This document shows positions 47,401 through 62,016 of a stretch of DNA of 64,000 bases, piece after piece. A program made the position numbers and the translations under genes. Position 1 is the stretch's first letter. Each line of letters starts with the position of its first letter. Source of the DNA: Cyanoderma ruficeps (lineage: Eukaryota > Chordata > Aves > Passeriformes > Timaliidae); assembly GCA_008694505.1 (NCBI GenBank), contig VZDJ01000782.1, forward strand, positions 35,474,359 to 35,538,358, given 5' to 3'. The notes beneath the pieces are model-generated. The model saw only the letters and a list, made by a program, of their open reading frames with translations, was not told the origin of the DNA and searched no databases.

Positions 47401-48554
47401 CTCAAGATTTTAATTACCCCAAAGCTTGCAAGCTATTAATAGCAACATATTGCAGTCACTGAACATGTCCACCTCCTGTCCAAGGCCTCTCCAGGGGGCT
47501 GGCAGTCAATCCTTCACTGACAGTGAAAACAAGAAATAAAACCAGACTATTCCACACACTTCTCTCTTCACACAGTGGGAAGTAGTGTCAAATAGAAGTA
47601 CCAAAGCTCTTCATCACTTAAATAACTAATTGTTCCAGGAGCGTGGAGGAATCTGAAAGCCAGGTAAGGTACAGAAGGATGCCTAACCATTAAGAGCAGT
47701 TCTAAACCCCAAGACACCTCTCACTATGGAAACCCCAAAACTAAGACAAGTATGAATAAAATTCTTTCAAGTTCCTTCAGTAAACAGTAATTCTTTGCAT
47801 CTACTAAGGCAGAAATCTTCAATAAACACAGTAAAGCTAGCATCTACCATTCAACTCAAGGGAATTTCCTTCCAGCATCTAAAACAAAAAAACCCACTGA
47901 TATGAAAAAATACCATGCTGAGTCTCTCCAGATAAGATGCAGTAAGTCAGCTATACAAAACACAGAGAAACTGGAAGAACTTGAAATCTCTTCTCCCCAG
48001 GTAAAGACGTTGCACAATAAAGCTGGCACCAGAAGATGAGATGATCACCACCACCACTATACCGCAGTCCACAAACAAGATTTCAGGCTGTTTCTTTTTT
48101 AGAAACACTATCTTGACAAAAAACATTGACTAGTCAGCTTCCTTATCTCAAGGGTCAAGACACACACCAAATTAATGTTTAACAAACACAAACAGCAGTG
48201 TAACCAGTACTGCCTGTAATTCACCAACTCTGTTTCAGACGAGCCCTTCCCCCAAATCCTGTATGCACGAGACAATCAGCTAGAAGCAAATCCTTCATTT
48301 CCATCAATAATATTCCCCTGACCAGTCCTGAATAGCCTTGATAGCAAATTAGCATTTCTATGGGCTGAGACCAAATTCAGTCAATCTCACTGTGTTCTTG
48401 CTGATTTTATTTTACTTGAAACTTGCTTTTCATTCTGTTGATTAACTGTAAATAGAAGAGTCTCAATTTTTTTCATCATCCTCTTTTTTGAGGAAGGTAG
48501 AGGGAGAAAAGCTTCTTTATTAAGGGGAGAAGTTAATTCCAATGGAAAGTTTAA

Positions 48555-48600
48555 GGGACATACACATATCACATATATATATACACATACACACTTAAAC
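48555..48600. repeat. Mixed CA/TA simple repeat
   Basis: Alternating purine-pyrimidine sequence (acacatatcacatatatata followed by cacatacacacac). It explains the odd minus-strand frame that begins here. Confidence 0.85.
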
Positions 48601-48832
48601 AATAAATATTTTTAAACAAACAAACACTGAGGAATTCCATTTTAATCCAGGCTGCAAACATTATAGCAAGAAACAAATCTCTCCGCTAGGAATGTGATTT
48701 ATAAAGCAATGCAGACTCTGACAGATGGAGCCTGGGAAGGTACATGCCAGCTGCTCTGTTGCATTTTCTGCCCAATGCAACAAACAAGGTTCATGTTGGC
48801 TCTGGACTAAGCCACTCCCCTCTATAAAAACC

Positions 48833-48870
48833 AATATATATATTATTTATATACAATATATAAAAATACT
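48833..48870. repeat. AT-rich simple repeat
   Basis: The segment consists of tatata and tatttatata units with no other base types except scattered C. It is low-complexity intron sequence. Confidence 0.75.
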
Positions 48871-49339
48871 GTTGGAAATGTAATTTTCAATTCTTCTGCC
48901 AAATCATATCAAAGAGATGTCTTAGTAAATATATTGGCACAATACAGTGTTACTGTCAGTTGTCACAGTCTGTCTATACAACCATAATGGCATGCCACAC
49001 TGAACTCAAGTGACAGAAGCAGACATGCCCATGTGTCATTTTCACACAGCCCTTGTACACTCAATTAGTAAGGCTTCAAGGCTGCACATGCAGCAAGGGT
49101 AAAGAAATTTGGTCCAAGTCTTACACTCTGTGTTTTACATGATTCAGACAATATAAGCTTCAGTATAGAAAACATATATTCCGTTCCTATAAAGCATTGC
49201 CCAATAGTAGCACATACAGTTGCTTCAAAACTACCTTGAACTTTCTTGCAGTGTCTGATTTGCCTTATGACATCAAGCATAATTTTCTTCAGAGCTGACA
49301 TAAAGCAGGCTCTGACATCAGAGATATCAGCCAGGGCTC

Positions 49340-49500
49340 CAGTGTTGGATTCATCACGCCTAGAGGTATTTAAATGACATGTAGATGTGGCATCTAGGAC
49401 GTGGTTTACTAGTAGACTTGGCAGTGCTGCGTTAATGACTGGACTTGATGGCCTTAAAGGCCTTCTCCAATCTAAACAATTCTATGATTCTGTGATTCTA
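49340..49500 (+). mobile_element. CR1 LINE, short 3' end with intact tail
   Basis: This is a severely 5'-truncated CR1. It starts near the ORF2 stop region (gaggtatttaaatgacatg), continues through gactggacttgatggcctta and ends with the diagnostic CR1 tail attctatgattctgtgattc. The tail places the true 3' end at about 49499. Confidence 0.9.
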
Positions 49501-50404
49501 ATGCCACCCTTGGACTGTCAGACAGAAAAATAAACCCTTGGCACTTCCACAGTAGTCTTCTCCCTCCAACACTAAGAACGCCACCGAAGGCTTTGGAGAG
49601 TATGATTATTTTGGCACACCAGACAGCAGATAACAGTGAATTAGAGAACTTACAGTGCATAAAGAAACAAATAGAATGTCTCTCAAATATTGATCTTTTG
49701 TTTTTGTAATAGAGCTTGAAATTAAAATGGCTGTTTACTTTCTTGAGTGACAGCAACAAATATTAGCTCATCTAGCAAGACATGCTCCTTGGTAAGTCAG
49801 AGACTTACTTTTCACTTGTTCTTTTGGTGAGAATAGGAAGGAAACACTTTAGTATTTATTAGTTACTTCAATATCCTCTCTGCGATATAGTGGCAGCAAC
49901 TCAGGTTTCTCCAAAGGGAAAGAAACATCAGAACCTGATAGACTTTCATGCCATGCAAGCCTTTGAAGCCGGACAGCTCAGAGTAACCTGCTTTGCGGCA
50001 GAACTTCTCAGTTCACTCTGTGTGAAAAAGTTTTATTATGTTCATAACAAGTTTCCTCCTATGGATTTTGTTTACCTCTTCAGTTTACTCTCAAGGACTT
50101 ATGACTCCTGACATGAAGTATTTTATTTCTGTTTTGACAAAACAAACTGAGGGTTTACACCCAGAATACGATAAATCCTTATCTGAAGACAAGCAACATG
50201 GTAAAATTTGATGACTTCATAGGTATGCTTCAGACACTACCTTTTTTCTTCTCACTTTAGTCCTCCCTACCTTCTATGCAGGCCTGGAATCATGCCAGAT
50301 AGCATTGACCAAGCAAGGTTAAAACAACAAGATTTAGCATAAAGGATCAAATCACAGTCTCATCTCAGCATGTCCTGGTATCACAGATTATTAACAAAGA
50401 CATT

Positions 50405-50690
50405 CCACTAATTCAAAGGGTGGCTACGAAAAAGATGGAAACTTTTTACAAGTTACTCCTGAGGAGATTCCAATTAGACACAATAGGAAAAGTTTTCACA
50501 ATGAAAACAACCAGTCACTGGAATGATCTTGTCAAGGAAGTGGTGGAATCCCCAACACTGGACATCTTTAATATTCAACAGGACAGGGTGCTGGGGCATC
50601 TTGTCTAGATGATGCTTTCTTTTGCCCAAGCAAAGTTGGACCAGATGATTCTTAACGTCCCCTTCCAATCTGGTGTTCTCTTTTACGTCA
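50405..50690 (+). mobile_element. CR1 LINE 3' fragment
   Basis: The plus strand shows a decayed ORF2 C-terminus (FQLDTIGKVFTMKTTSHWND followed by KEVVESPTLDIF) and the start of the 3' UTR (aaagttggaccagatgattc, then ccttccaatc). The frame is degraded and the octamer tail is not preserved. It lies about 0.9 kb from the CR1 tail at 49.5 kb, in the same orientation, and repeats the same region of the element, so it is a second insertion. Confidence 0.85.
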
Positions 50691-52439
50691 ACAGTGCTCT
50701 GAACCGATACAACAGGGTAACCTTAACATCTGCGTGCAAAACAAACACTCAACATCAGCATCCACTAAAGGACTGGTCCAAAAACAAGCAGGCTCAAAGC
50801 TCCACTCTGCGCTGCAACAGGTTCCCCCCATGGAGACGTCAGAGATGTTGCAGGACAACAAAGCAGAAAGGGAAGTGGGAAAAGAGAGCACAGAAAGTCA
50901 TTAGCAGGCCTGTTCAGCTCCAGGGAGAATCTCAAGGCAAAAAAATGTAGAGCCAACAGTTACACTGGTCTTCAGACAATCAGCTAATTTCTGGATTGCA
51001 CGTGTTCCTAATTCAGGAACAGTTCTCATGTTTAAGAGTCACTTTAGACACACAGCTGCTGCTCAGATTTAACAGTTCAGGCAGTTCCCAAACATCACAG
51101 TATTTTTAAAACAAAGAAAACAATGGCCATTATAGGATCAAATTCTCTCCTCATGCTTTGTATCACTACACTGCTGACTATTTACTGTCTTGAAGATGAA
51201 TATACTCAGTCCAGCAGAAAATCATCACATACCTCACTGCACTTAGACCAGAAAGTAGTGGATTCCCACAATTTTGTAGCTGGCATACTCTCACATAGCA
51301 CACAGGCTATACAATGATCTCATGGTAATAAAGTAATGGACTGCAATACAAGGAATTATTTGTTTTTATAAGAACTTGCATGTAATTGGAAAAAAATCAA
51401 CCTAGTTTCTGTTTCTATCTAATCACATAAACAGCAAATACTGCTCAGACTTTGATGTACTCTTGGATCTGACCATATGATTTTTATTTGATAGTGGCTG
51501 TAAGGATACTACATCCAGCTTCTGTCTGCTAAATTATTTTTATCATGTTAAAATTTTATCCTATGGTTAGCAACAACATTCCAAAGCGTTACATGCTGAA
51601 GCTCACTTACATACTGGGTTATTTCAATTGTAACAAGTAGAAATTTATCTCCTCTAAAAACTACACACAACAGAACAAAACAGATGGCTCAGGAGAATGG
51701 AGGAGTAGGAATGGCAAGCCAATAATATTTCTTTCCCCACCAAAAAGTGAACAGAAGAACAGATAACCAGAATTAAATACATATGGTAATCTCCACATCC
51801 AGCAATAGGTAAAACCGAACTTACAGAAACCAACAGAAAAAAGCAAGCAAATTCTTTCACAGGAAATACAGCATCAAGTTCAGGAGTGAGGGAATTGCTT
51901 TGTTTGGCTTTGCTAAACAAAGTCCTTGGTGAGACAATTGCTGTGCTGTTAGCTAGTACAGCAGTAGTTCAAGGGAGTAACTTTCCCTAGAAATACAGCT
52001 GCAATGGCTCTTGCAGACACAATTACAGCAAAGTTTTGTAATTAGTGTTGAAGTTCCACTGGTGTTTTTAAAATGTACCTTCACAATTTTAAAGACTGCT
52101 TCCCCTTCATGTACAATGTAGAGGGCAGATTTAGGCATATGCAGGAGGTGCAGAGCCATACAGATGACAGCAGAGCTGCACTTCCATGCAACCAGATAAG
52201 AACAGTCATATCCACATCACCCCGTCTCTCCTCTCCAGCAGTAAAACAAAACCTGAACTATTCTATTTCAGCACTTGTCATAGGGCCATCAGGACACGCT
52301 GCTATCTCTTCTGTAATCAACTTGAGTGGCCTTATTACAGCTGCAGAGGAGCTGTGCTCAGAGAAACAGTCCCCGGACAACAGGAACACATCACTGCAGT
52401 TCCACATCCACACAGCGCAGTGTCCACCCACACTGCCAC

Positions 52440-52860
52440 TGATGCCTTAGGAAGGCTGATCTGAAACAGAGACTGGACAGAGATGGAGAATAAAGTAGGT
52501 ATTTATTGAAAGGCCTTTAGGGTACACCTTGAGCAGGAAAAGAGCCTGACCAGGGCTACACCCAAGGTGGACTAAGAATGGTCACAAAATGCCCAACCAG
52601 TTACGAGGTCTAACACTTTTTTAAGTTTTGGTCCATTTTGCATATTGAGGTTTAATTGTCCAATTACAGCTTCAGGTTGTGAGGTCTCATCCTTTTGTTT
52701 CTCCCTTCAGTCCACCTTCATTTATGCTTTCAGGCCTGAAAGTTGTCCTTGGTCTTCAGCAGGAAAAGGATTTGTTTTGTCTGCCTGCTCTGTGAAGAGA
52801 GCTTACAAAGCACTGAATATGAGGCTCAGAACTACACCTCTAGGCAGCAGAGAATCTGAA
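52440..52860 (-). mobile_element. Probable ERV solo LTR
   Basis: The left border tgatgccttaggaaggctga and the following R/U5-like stretch have the look of a bird endogenous-retrovirus LTR read in antisense. On the minus strand an AATAAA (52502-52507) sits about 60 bases before this end. Upstream of it lie tttggtccattttgcatatt and ttgtccaattacagcttcag, typical U3 words of that LTR group as I recall it. The right end is not resolved and no target-site duplication was found. No internal retroviral coding sequence flanks it, so it is best read as a solo LTR. Orientation is the same as ABI1. Confidence 0.65.
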
Positions 52861-55800
52861 AAACATGAAAGCTAAAACTTACGGCATCACCACTACCTCT
52901 GCATCTGTACACCCAGGAGGAAGCTGGGCTAAAACACAGGGGAGGCCATGTACAGCAGCTGAGCAGCATGTGGGATCGTGGATCTGTGATTTCCAACTGC
53001 TTCAAAGCTTGGGATGGCTTCTCTACACGGCAAGAGGCAGAAGTAGTAGTCCAAGAAAATGTTATGCCCATTAAGTCTGCTGGTAAGCCTTATGATCAGA
53101 GATAAGATTCTCACTATGATGTGAGCATCTGCATGCAAGCCCAGGACTAGAACAGTTACATTTCATAAGCTCTGTTCAAAACTCTAATTGGAAACAGCAA
53201 GAAGTAGCTATGTCAGTAAAGAAAAAAAAAATTGCAGCTATACTTTAAAAACATACTCTCGGTTTATCAAAGAACACACAGTATTTACATGTAAATTAAA
53301 TTCTGCATGAATAGGGGACAGAGAAGAAAAAACTTTTTATACAAAACCAGCCTAAACACTAAGGATATGTCCAAAGCAAAACTGGTGATTGGTCTTTTTA
53401 CCACCTCCCCTCCCCACCAGCTCTTGGTTAGGGAACTGCTTTTTAGCTTCCTACTTTGTCGTTTTTCAAAGCAAAATGGAAAGCACAAAAAACCAAACAG
53501 ACCAACAACAAGCGTGTTTTCTGTTCATCACCTACAGAAATTAATTTTGCTATTCACAAAAGGAGAATTTTCTTATCATCGTGGATGGCCACGTTTTTGC
53601 ACCCATTATATGTAAATGATGATGCATTTTTCTTAACTTTCACAATGGTTGTTTGCATTTAGTGATTTTCTGAGGAGGCAAGAAGCTTAAATGAGTGCCT
53701 TTGCTCATTATTTATGTTCTCTATTTGCATAACTCCTGCACAACTGCTCCATTAAACACCTCTTCCCCTCCAAGGCCAATTTTAAAAAGCCTCCTGCTTT
53801 ATGAGACTGACAAGTATGACTCACAGTATTCCCCACATTCATTCCCCCAGGCCTCGTGGGATGTTATGCAGCCAGTAAAAGTACCTGTTCCAGTTCATAC
53901 TCCCCCACTCCCACCGCTGCTGCAGTAAGCCCTTACAGCAATCTGGGAACAAAAGTAAAGCTATTTCTCTGCTGTAGGCAGGAAACAAATAGTAACAGTA
54001 TTTGCTTTTCATATTGTCCTTCTCAGCACCACAGTTAGCTAGAGAGTGGTTGAACACAGTGGAGGAAGGCTACACACCATCTTCCCCATTCTTTGTGTGC
54101 TCTTATTCCCACCAGAAACTTGGGAGTTTCTCACAACCCTCAAATTGCTTTTCAGTTATCCTTCAAACCATTCCCATTTTCTATCAGCAAGGCAGAAAGT
54201 TATTCAACATAGATTATCTACATGTTCTTTCCATGCCCAAGGAACACATTTGAATACTCCACACACACAACATTCAGGACCAAACCCAGCAACTTCTCTC
54301 TCCAGCAGAGAAGCAGAAATCAACATACCCCTGCATACTTGGCTTCAATCCCCAGTAAACAAGCTTCTCTCAAAAATACAAAAATACCTCCCTCAGTCTC
54401 TGGACAGTCAGTATTCATTCACTGCAGAGTACTGAGAAGAGGTGATTTTACAGTTTGTGTTCATGGACAGTAGAGGTTTTCAAAGAGGGAATGTGTGCTA
54501 GAAAGCTTCCCACTGGCTATTATCATTCTCCACTGGTTAAAGGACAGATTGATAAAGAGGAATGAAATACACATTTAGAAATGACAGCCACTACTGAAGA
54601 GATACAAGATTTCTGATAAAGTAAGCTGCATTGTATGAGCCCAAGCTTCAAATACATCTATGGCAACAACATTCTAACATCTACACTCCACAACACACTA
54701 ACATTCAAAGTTAAAGACACCTTAGAAATTAGATTAAAAATCTGTTGCCATTTAAGACAAATCCCAGGACTACTGCAGCAACCACATCATTTCAGTGCTG
54801 GGAGAACATATGGTGTGCTGCAGCAGGAAACACACCCACAGTATTTGAAGAGCCCTTGTAGAGCCAAGTACTTCCAAACCAGACACATATTTTATCTAAT
54901 GCAACTAAAGCCAGGAGTTTGCATCATAGAAACAATAGCTCCTCCCAGAGATTTAGAAATCCTGCAAGTCAGACAGTAAATCAAAAGCTGAACAATCCCC
55001 AGCCAGGTCTTGAAGATCTTGCCAATGTCAAGTGCATTGATACACTGTACCTCTACTGGTTAGTCTGACACTCTCTGGACCTTGACTGAAGCACCGTGCA
55101 AGCCACCTGCCACGAGCCTTCTCAGCAGAAACTCTGGAGGTTATAACCATATTGTATAAAACCCTTTAAGGATCAGGTCCAGCTCTGCTTTGTGGACAAA
55201 CACATGTTAAGAGAATGACATTCTTCCATTCTTCCATTCCACATTCACTTTCCTTCATTGTTAAGAGAACCACAGCCCTCCAAGCAGAGAAGTTTTATTA
55301 CGCCCATTTTACTCCTTAGTCTCAAAAGAGTAACAAAAGGACCAGCTCCCTGAAGAAGATGGGTTTCTCATAAAGGAAAGGCCTGTCTGCATATAAATAT
55401 GAGAGGGCTCCTAAGAACTTTATTAATAGAGAAAATCATGTCAGTTCCATTCCACACTGTCTTCCCAGCAGCATTCCATTTCCTCAGTATCCTGCTCATC
55501 ATGGCTTCCTCAGGTAGTCACAAGACTACTGCAGAGATAAGGCTTTAGTCTCAACTCTGTGCCAACAAAGATAATTTCAAAAGAAAAGTGTACAAATGTC
55601 TTCAGTAGCTGCAGGTTTCAAATTAGTAGCAAACCCAAGCTAGTAGAAACTGTTTCACGGAAAGGCATCATGAAAAATAGGTGTAGAATATAAGTTGCAA
55701 GGCAGTAAAAGAGGCAGTTAAACAATAGAGATTAATTAAAAGAAATAGGCAAGGGAGAATAGGTTTTCAGATCAGATCTGAAATGAGACAAAGCCAACAA

Positions 55801-58800
55801 CATGAGAGTGAGACAAAAAGGTCTAACAAACGATCTGCAGCAAGCAAATCAGAAGACTTAAGCAGGGAGAGAGAAATCAGCAACTTCACATTAAGATCAC
55901 AACCTAGGAGAAGCACATGGAAAAAGAAAACGTTCATGCAGTAATCTGATGCACCTGCCTGGACACCTTGTGGTTCTCCTGCCTATTTGTTTTACACAGA
56001 CGTTCTCTTATCGTAGGCTCCAGAAAACACAGAACTATTGCATGACAACCACAGCTCAAGTATTAACTTGAGTGTTGCAGCACACCTGCTACAACAAAAT
56101 CAAATAAGATGCACAGCTGACAATGACTGCTGCAGGACAAATACTACCCAGCCGATTTGCTGACCCCAAAGTACAACAAGGAGATCAGAAAACGAAAGTG
56201 AAGATATGCATCTGGTAAAAGATTATCCGTGAAAACAAAACAAAAAAAGCCAACAAAAAGCCCCACACTTGCCTGATAAGGCATAGTTTATAATTAGTAT
56301 TATCATGTGAAACACTGGTGTGAAATTAGCCAGCAGAGTCTACGCTTCAATTCTTTTCCAAGAATTGTTATGCTTCAAGTGGTAAACAAATTTCTTTTTT
56401 CTTGGAACTATTTATAACTTTAAGACCACCCAGTAAGAACATTGCATTCAACTCTAAGGATGTTAAACCAACATTTGTTTTAGTAAGACTCCTCTGGGCA
56501 AGTTCTGAGAGGCCTTCCTGCTTTCTTAAAAAAAACAGTACCACATTTTGTCTTTGAGGTTACAATAAAGTTAGGACAGTGATGCAGAGTGTCTTCCCCA
56601 TGAGTCCTTTAACTGTACATCACTACAGTATCAGACCCTCCTTGCACATGGAGCAGTGTGCTTGCACTTTAATTTCTGCTGTATAAAGAGTATACAGAAT
56701 TGATTATTTTGGGCTCAGAGTGCAAGGGATGACACTATCACAAATATATCTGCTATCTTAACATAAGAAACACAGGAAAGATGCAACCTCATTGCAAAAG
56801 AGTCAACCTTTACTGTTCTTTTAGAATATTCCACAATATCAAAAGATACAGCATGGCATCTATCATCTGTGGAGGTTACGAAAAGACTTTATCATAGCGG
56901 AGGCTCAAACTAAGGGAAGTTTTGATTTTCTGATACTTTTTCAGTTTGCCAAACCCCAGCACTTACTAAACATATTTGATCTGGAACCTTTGACAAGAAT
57001 ATTATTAAAAATAAAGTCCCCTTGTAAGTAGTCAGTCTTTTTCAGAATTAAATTACCTGTGTCTTTAGCTTAGCTAAAGGTTATTTTAGCCCAGCAGGTT
57101 ACCTACCAATTCCAACTAACGTTAATACAAAATGCTGAACTTTACATGTTGTACCAAAAAATGCTGTACTCATGTTTCGCTCCAAGTTGAAAGTCTCATG
57201 CTTGATTTCCCATCCTTCCTTTTCTTCTGAACTATCAGCATCATAGTAACAAATATATGTACTGCAAAGCAAGCATGCGTGGCTCCTGTTACCAGCACTA
57301 AGGGCTTGCATAAGTAATGAGCAACACTATTTGCAGTCTCAAGAAAAGATGTCATCTACACTCTTAATAATTAACCCAAGGAAAATAACACACTCCCTCT
57401 AAAATCAGGAGGAAGAGTTTAGAGTTCTGTTTTCATCTGCTGCATAACAAATTGATTCTGTAAAGAGCCCACCTGTTAGAAATGCTATATCTTCTATTTC
57501 AACACTTTACTGAGTCCCTCCAGCACAGTCAGGACACACTGACAGACTGGGGGTGCAGGAGGAAAGGCACTTGCAGTACCATCTTGCTCAGAGTTATGTT
57601 CAGGAGCACACCGTGACCTATTTGCCACAGCACCCTGGTCTTGGCTCTCAAGGACCCTCTGCAAGTTTTGAGCTGCAATGGGCTATTTCTGCAACTCACA
57701 GGAGACATCAAGTCTCTATGGCCTCTGCCTCACCAGCAAGGTCAGGAAAAGGGAGGAACCACACTGAGGCACAGTATCTACCACTTCAAATTCAGCTGTT
57801 ACTTCCCTTTACGTAGGGGTGGAGGGAGGTGAGGATCCCTCTGACCAAGTCCACCTGTCTCTGTTACCAGTACTCAGATTTGGGATTGGGGTGGAAGCAA
57901 CAGCATCAAAGGAAGACTACTGTAGGGAACGCATATGCTAAAGAGAGCAAGAATGCTCAGGTAATTATGAACAAGCCTGGACACTGAGTAAGCAGCGTCC
58001 CACAAGTAATTTCTTACCGTGCAACAATAAAAACCACACTACGCTCCTTCAGACTCCAAGTCACTACATAAGGACTGAACAGAGGCAGAGAGAGCAAGAT
58101 ACCTCCTTATTCCTCAAGGCTGTCTTGTCAGGACTGACACTTTGTCCACACAGTTGCCACCCCACTGTTCTGTAGCTAAGCGAGATTTCGGTCACCAGAA
58201 ATGTCAAACACAGACTGCTTTCACTAATGAGAAATAGAGCGGCATCTTCTCGTGCCTCTGCCAAGACCCACCAGCACACAGACAAACACTACTGTGTGCG
58301 TTACGTAACTCCTGAGGGTCACAAAGCAAAAAATTAGAATCTCAAGGTTCTTATGAGAGGCGATTCGTAAAATTCTTAAAAAATAATTGATGCTAATGAG
58401 TTCAACGATGGTTTCAGGTGTGTGTCTTCCCAAAAAAGTCATTACACTGCCTCTGGGCATACTGTCTCCGTGTTTCTGTGGATACCCACTTTTTGCTGTG
58501 TTGCAGAACAACACAGGCAGTCTGGAAAGGGGTGGGGTGGCAGGGGGAACAGCACTGGAAGTCCACACAATCAGGTTCTGTTCCCAAATCTGACAATATG
58601 TCCCTATATGACCTTCCATGAACCAGTTATAAATTCCATGCCTCCACTTATGCTTTTGTAAAAAGAAGACAGTTCAAAATGCTAAACAAAGATACTGGGA
58701 AGTTGCATCAGTTCTTTTGTTTCAGAGTTCACGGGGTTTTTTTTCTGTTAAACTTAGATTAGATACTGACAGGAACTTTGCCCTCGGAGGGACAGCACTT

Positions 58801-61800
58801 CCTACTTGTACTCAGCCTGCTTCTGTACTCTTACCTTCACTACAACTGCCTTCATTCTCCACTTTAGGAGACCTTCCCAAGGCTCATCTACTCTTTACCA
58901 GGCGAGCTACTTACTACTTACTGTAACAACCTCCCAGGGAACCAGGAGGAAGTATTATATTAGATTGCTGTCCCATTTAAACTTACTTCTTTCTTCCTCT
59001 CAACAATTCCACAAGACTGTGCACAGCAAGAGCAGCATGGGGAGCAAGGATCACACGTCATATATTGACCACAGACACCGTGCTAGCTTCTTCCTTCTAA
59101 CAGGGCACAAACAGAAGGGAGTGGAGAGCACTTCCCTTGTGGAAGAAACAATACACACCTGTAAAAGCTTATCCCAATCCGTTTTACTGCACTTGATTAA
59201 GGTAGCACTTATAAAAATGGAACAGGAATAGCAGCCAACATCTGTCTGGCTTTTAAAACCAAATATACCACAATTAATGGAAACATTTTGAATTTGGAAA
59301 AGCTCATCTCATATCATCTGCCTCCTTTGGACACAAACCAGACATACAACACCCTAGGATTCATTTTCTTTAAATTCAGTGTAATCACTTGCTGATTCAG
59401 TGAAGTTGGGCTACGGTCTTATTGCTGCCTATGAGCTAAAGTTTTATTTTCCAAAACACAAAGACACTTGCCTAGGAATAGAAGACCTACACAAAGCACA
59501 GAAGAACTATAAGCCTAACCCACCAACCCGTACCTATATTATTATTCTAAAAAAAAAACCCCAAAACCACACACAGAACAGCCAGTGCCTTTTATACTGC
59601 TGGCAAACATTTGCTTAAACTACCTTAAAAAGAACATTATTTCAAAGTATAATGCAACACCTTTCAAAAAGAATATTATTTCAACCTACAAAGCATAATG
59701 GATTATATGTTTATATTTTATCTCATTGCTCTCTAATTTTGAACTATATTTGGTGTTGCAGAAAGTGAACTTAATTTGCATCTTTTGTTAAATGTTCCAA
59801 ATTTTGCAATGAAACTCGTGGAAGAAAAAAATATTACTGTATTTACTCTCAATAAAACTAACAACTTATGAACATAAAAGCATGTAAGTTCTCACAGCCC
59901 ATAAAGGATTTGTATTAGTGACAATTTAAGAAGTTTATCCTTTTAGAGCAGCTCGTTTCCTGAATTAGACAGTCTGAGTGAACTTCTTTGTACTGAACTA
60001 AGTTAAGCCACTTTCCATGCGCCAGGCAATGAAATTGAGTGTCGGACCAGTTACCAATGTTTAAAGAAAAGCCACCAAAAAAAGGTTTGTTAGTGTTGGA
60101 AAGGAAATATCTACTGTATAGAAGTGTAGAACATCCAACTTATAAAGCAAAAATAGTTCCTCTATGCATCTTGGAAGATAACACAAATATTTATGAAACT
60201 TTTTGCATGCAACACTTCTGCTCAATGCCACACATTTACTTTTCTACCAACCAGAAAGATACTTTAATTTTTTTACGACAGCAGTTAAACTAAAATCTGT
60301 CTGCACTTTTGTCTGTTTTACCCAGAATAGCTCGTTAGTTCACCGTTCAGTTTCCACATACCAGTCAGAAGCTACAGAAGGAAGTAACATGACTGAAAAA
60401 CACACATTTAGGCAACACAGCGCTTACTTCCTTAAAAGGTTTCTCAATTTATTTTTCTAAAGCTGCTAAATCTACCCACTTGAGACTATCAAGATGAGAA
60501 TTTACACAAGGAGTGCAAGCTATTTGTTTAGAGATTCTCACAGTCATATTAAAATTATATTTGAGCTTAAAAACAAAAATTACAAATGGATCTTCACAAG
60601 TGGTCTAGAAACTTGAGACTGACAAAAACTATGTATATCTGCATATGCATAAATAAGGTTATAAGAAACACTTGATTTATACAGAACCAGAGCTGTAAGC
60701 AGCACAGAAAGGCCTCTCTGGGATACACCAGTCAACTGAAGCTGTTCAAAAGAAGTCATCAGTGCAGTAGCACTGCAGAAGCTGATTTCCTGTGTCATTC
60801 TAATGCTTCATAAGCTAGTTATTGTAAATAAGTTCCTTAAAACACCAAAATAACTCAATAGAGACAGAAAAACAACTAGAGAATCTCTATGCAAGTTAGT
60901 ATTTTTCAGTTGAAGAATCATAACTAGAACTGCAAATGCTTTAATTCCCTGTTATTTCCGTAGGAAGTAGTATTGATTGAGTTCATATTGTCCAGGATAC
61001 TGATTAAACTCCTCACTAACATTTTCGGCTTTATGCTACACATTTTCAGGTAGCCTTTTGGCTATGAGCACACCAAAAGGGCTACTCCCAGAATATATCT
61101 GGCAGGCAAAAGGATTTGGGGAAAACACCAGCTATGGGAACTTACATTTTGAAAATATTGTTTAAAAATTAATACAGCTATGTATAAGAAAAACTACTCC
61201 AGAAAGCAAAAATATGCCTTAAAGATTTAAGGTTCAGAACCTGTTCTTTCAACTGTTCAGAGTTTAAGCCTCTGACCTAAAAGAGGGATTTAATTTTCTA
61301 TCTGCTTGTTACTGAAGCTTCCAACCAGAAACATCATAGATTTTAAATATTGTTGGAGATATTACACTAATGTACTTATAAAGCCCTTTTCCTTCTATTC
61401 CCAGCCAAAATCACCACCATCACAATGTTCTTCAGTTACTACTTCTGCATTTCATTCTCTTTACTTTTTTCTGTCTCCCTTTTTCTCCCATCCCCCTCAA
61501 GACTGCCACCTTACTCTACTTTCCTTTTAGCACTGCAGGTCTTCCTTAGAACCTTATTTGCTCTACCGCTCCTGAATTAATTTCTCTTCCTAACAAATAA
61601 ACTTTCTAGATAACCAGAATACACATGATCTGGAGGGCAAACTGTGTTACCAGCAAGCATTCTGATATAGTCACAATGTGTCATAGCAAGAAACTGCTTC
61701 CTGCTTTTCTTAGAACAGCAATTTTCAACTTGAGATTCCTGAATGCTGTCATCTTTTCTAAATGCTTCAGTAAAGGGGTACTTACTCTCCACACAGCTAC

Positions 61801-61849
61801 ATTCACCATCAGGGAGCCAAGTTACAACCAGGTGAGCTTTTCCCCAATT

Positions 61850-61973
61850 CTCTCTCTCTCTTTTTTTTTTTTTTTTTATTTNNNNNNNNNNNNNNNNNNN
61901 NNNNNNNNNNNNNNNNNNNNNNNNNNNNNNNNNNNNNNNNNNNNNNNNNNNNNNNNNNNNNNNNNNNNNNNNN
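61850..61973. repeat. CT/T tract and assembly gap (92 N at 61882-61973)
   Basis: A CT run and a 16-17 T run lead into 92 undetermined bases. The gap interrupts a low-complexity cluster in intron 1. Open frames that cross it are artefacts. Confidence 0.95.
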
Positions 61974-61984
61974 CTGTATTTTCA

Positions 61985-61989
<5 letters not shown>

Positions 61990-62016
<27 letters not shown>
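61990..62016. repeat. AT dinucleotide microsatellite
   Basis: Thirteen consecutive AT units lie just right of the 92-base gap, so the true length of the whole simple-repeat cluster is unknown. Confidence 0.95.

Noticed and set aside
54046..54435. 129-codon plus-strand frame
   Set aside because: It overlaps other frames of similar size. There is no family resemblance and no exon-like borders.
58224..58619. 131-codon minus-strand open frame
   Set aside because: It overlaps several other open frames in different phases within a locally GC-richer patch. Composition is not protein-like and there is no known homologue.
58806..59231. Longest gap-free open frame (141 codons, plus strand)
   Set aside because: No recognisable motif, no paralogue known to me and no splice or promoter context. 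Frames of this length are expected a few times in 64 kb of six-frame intron sequence.
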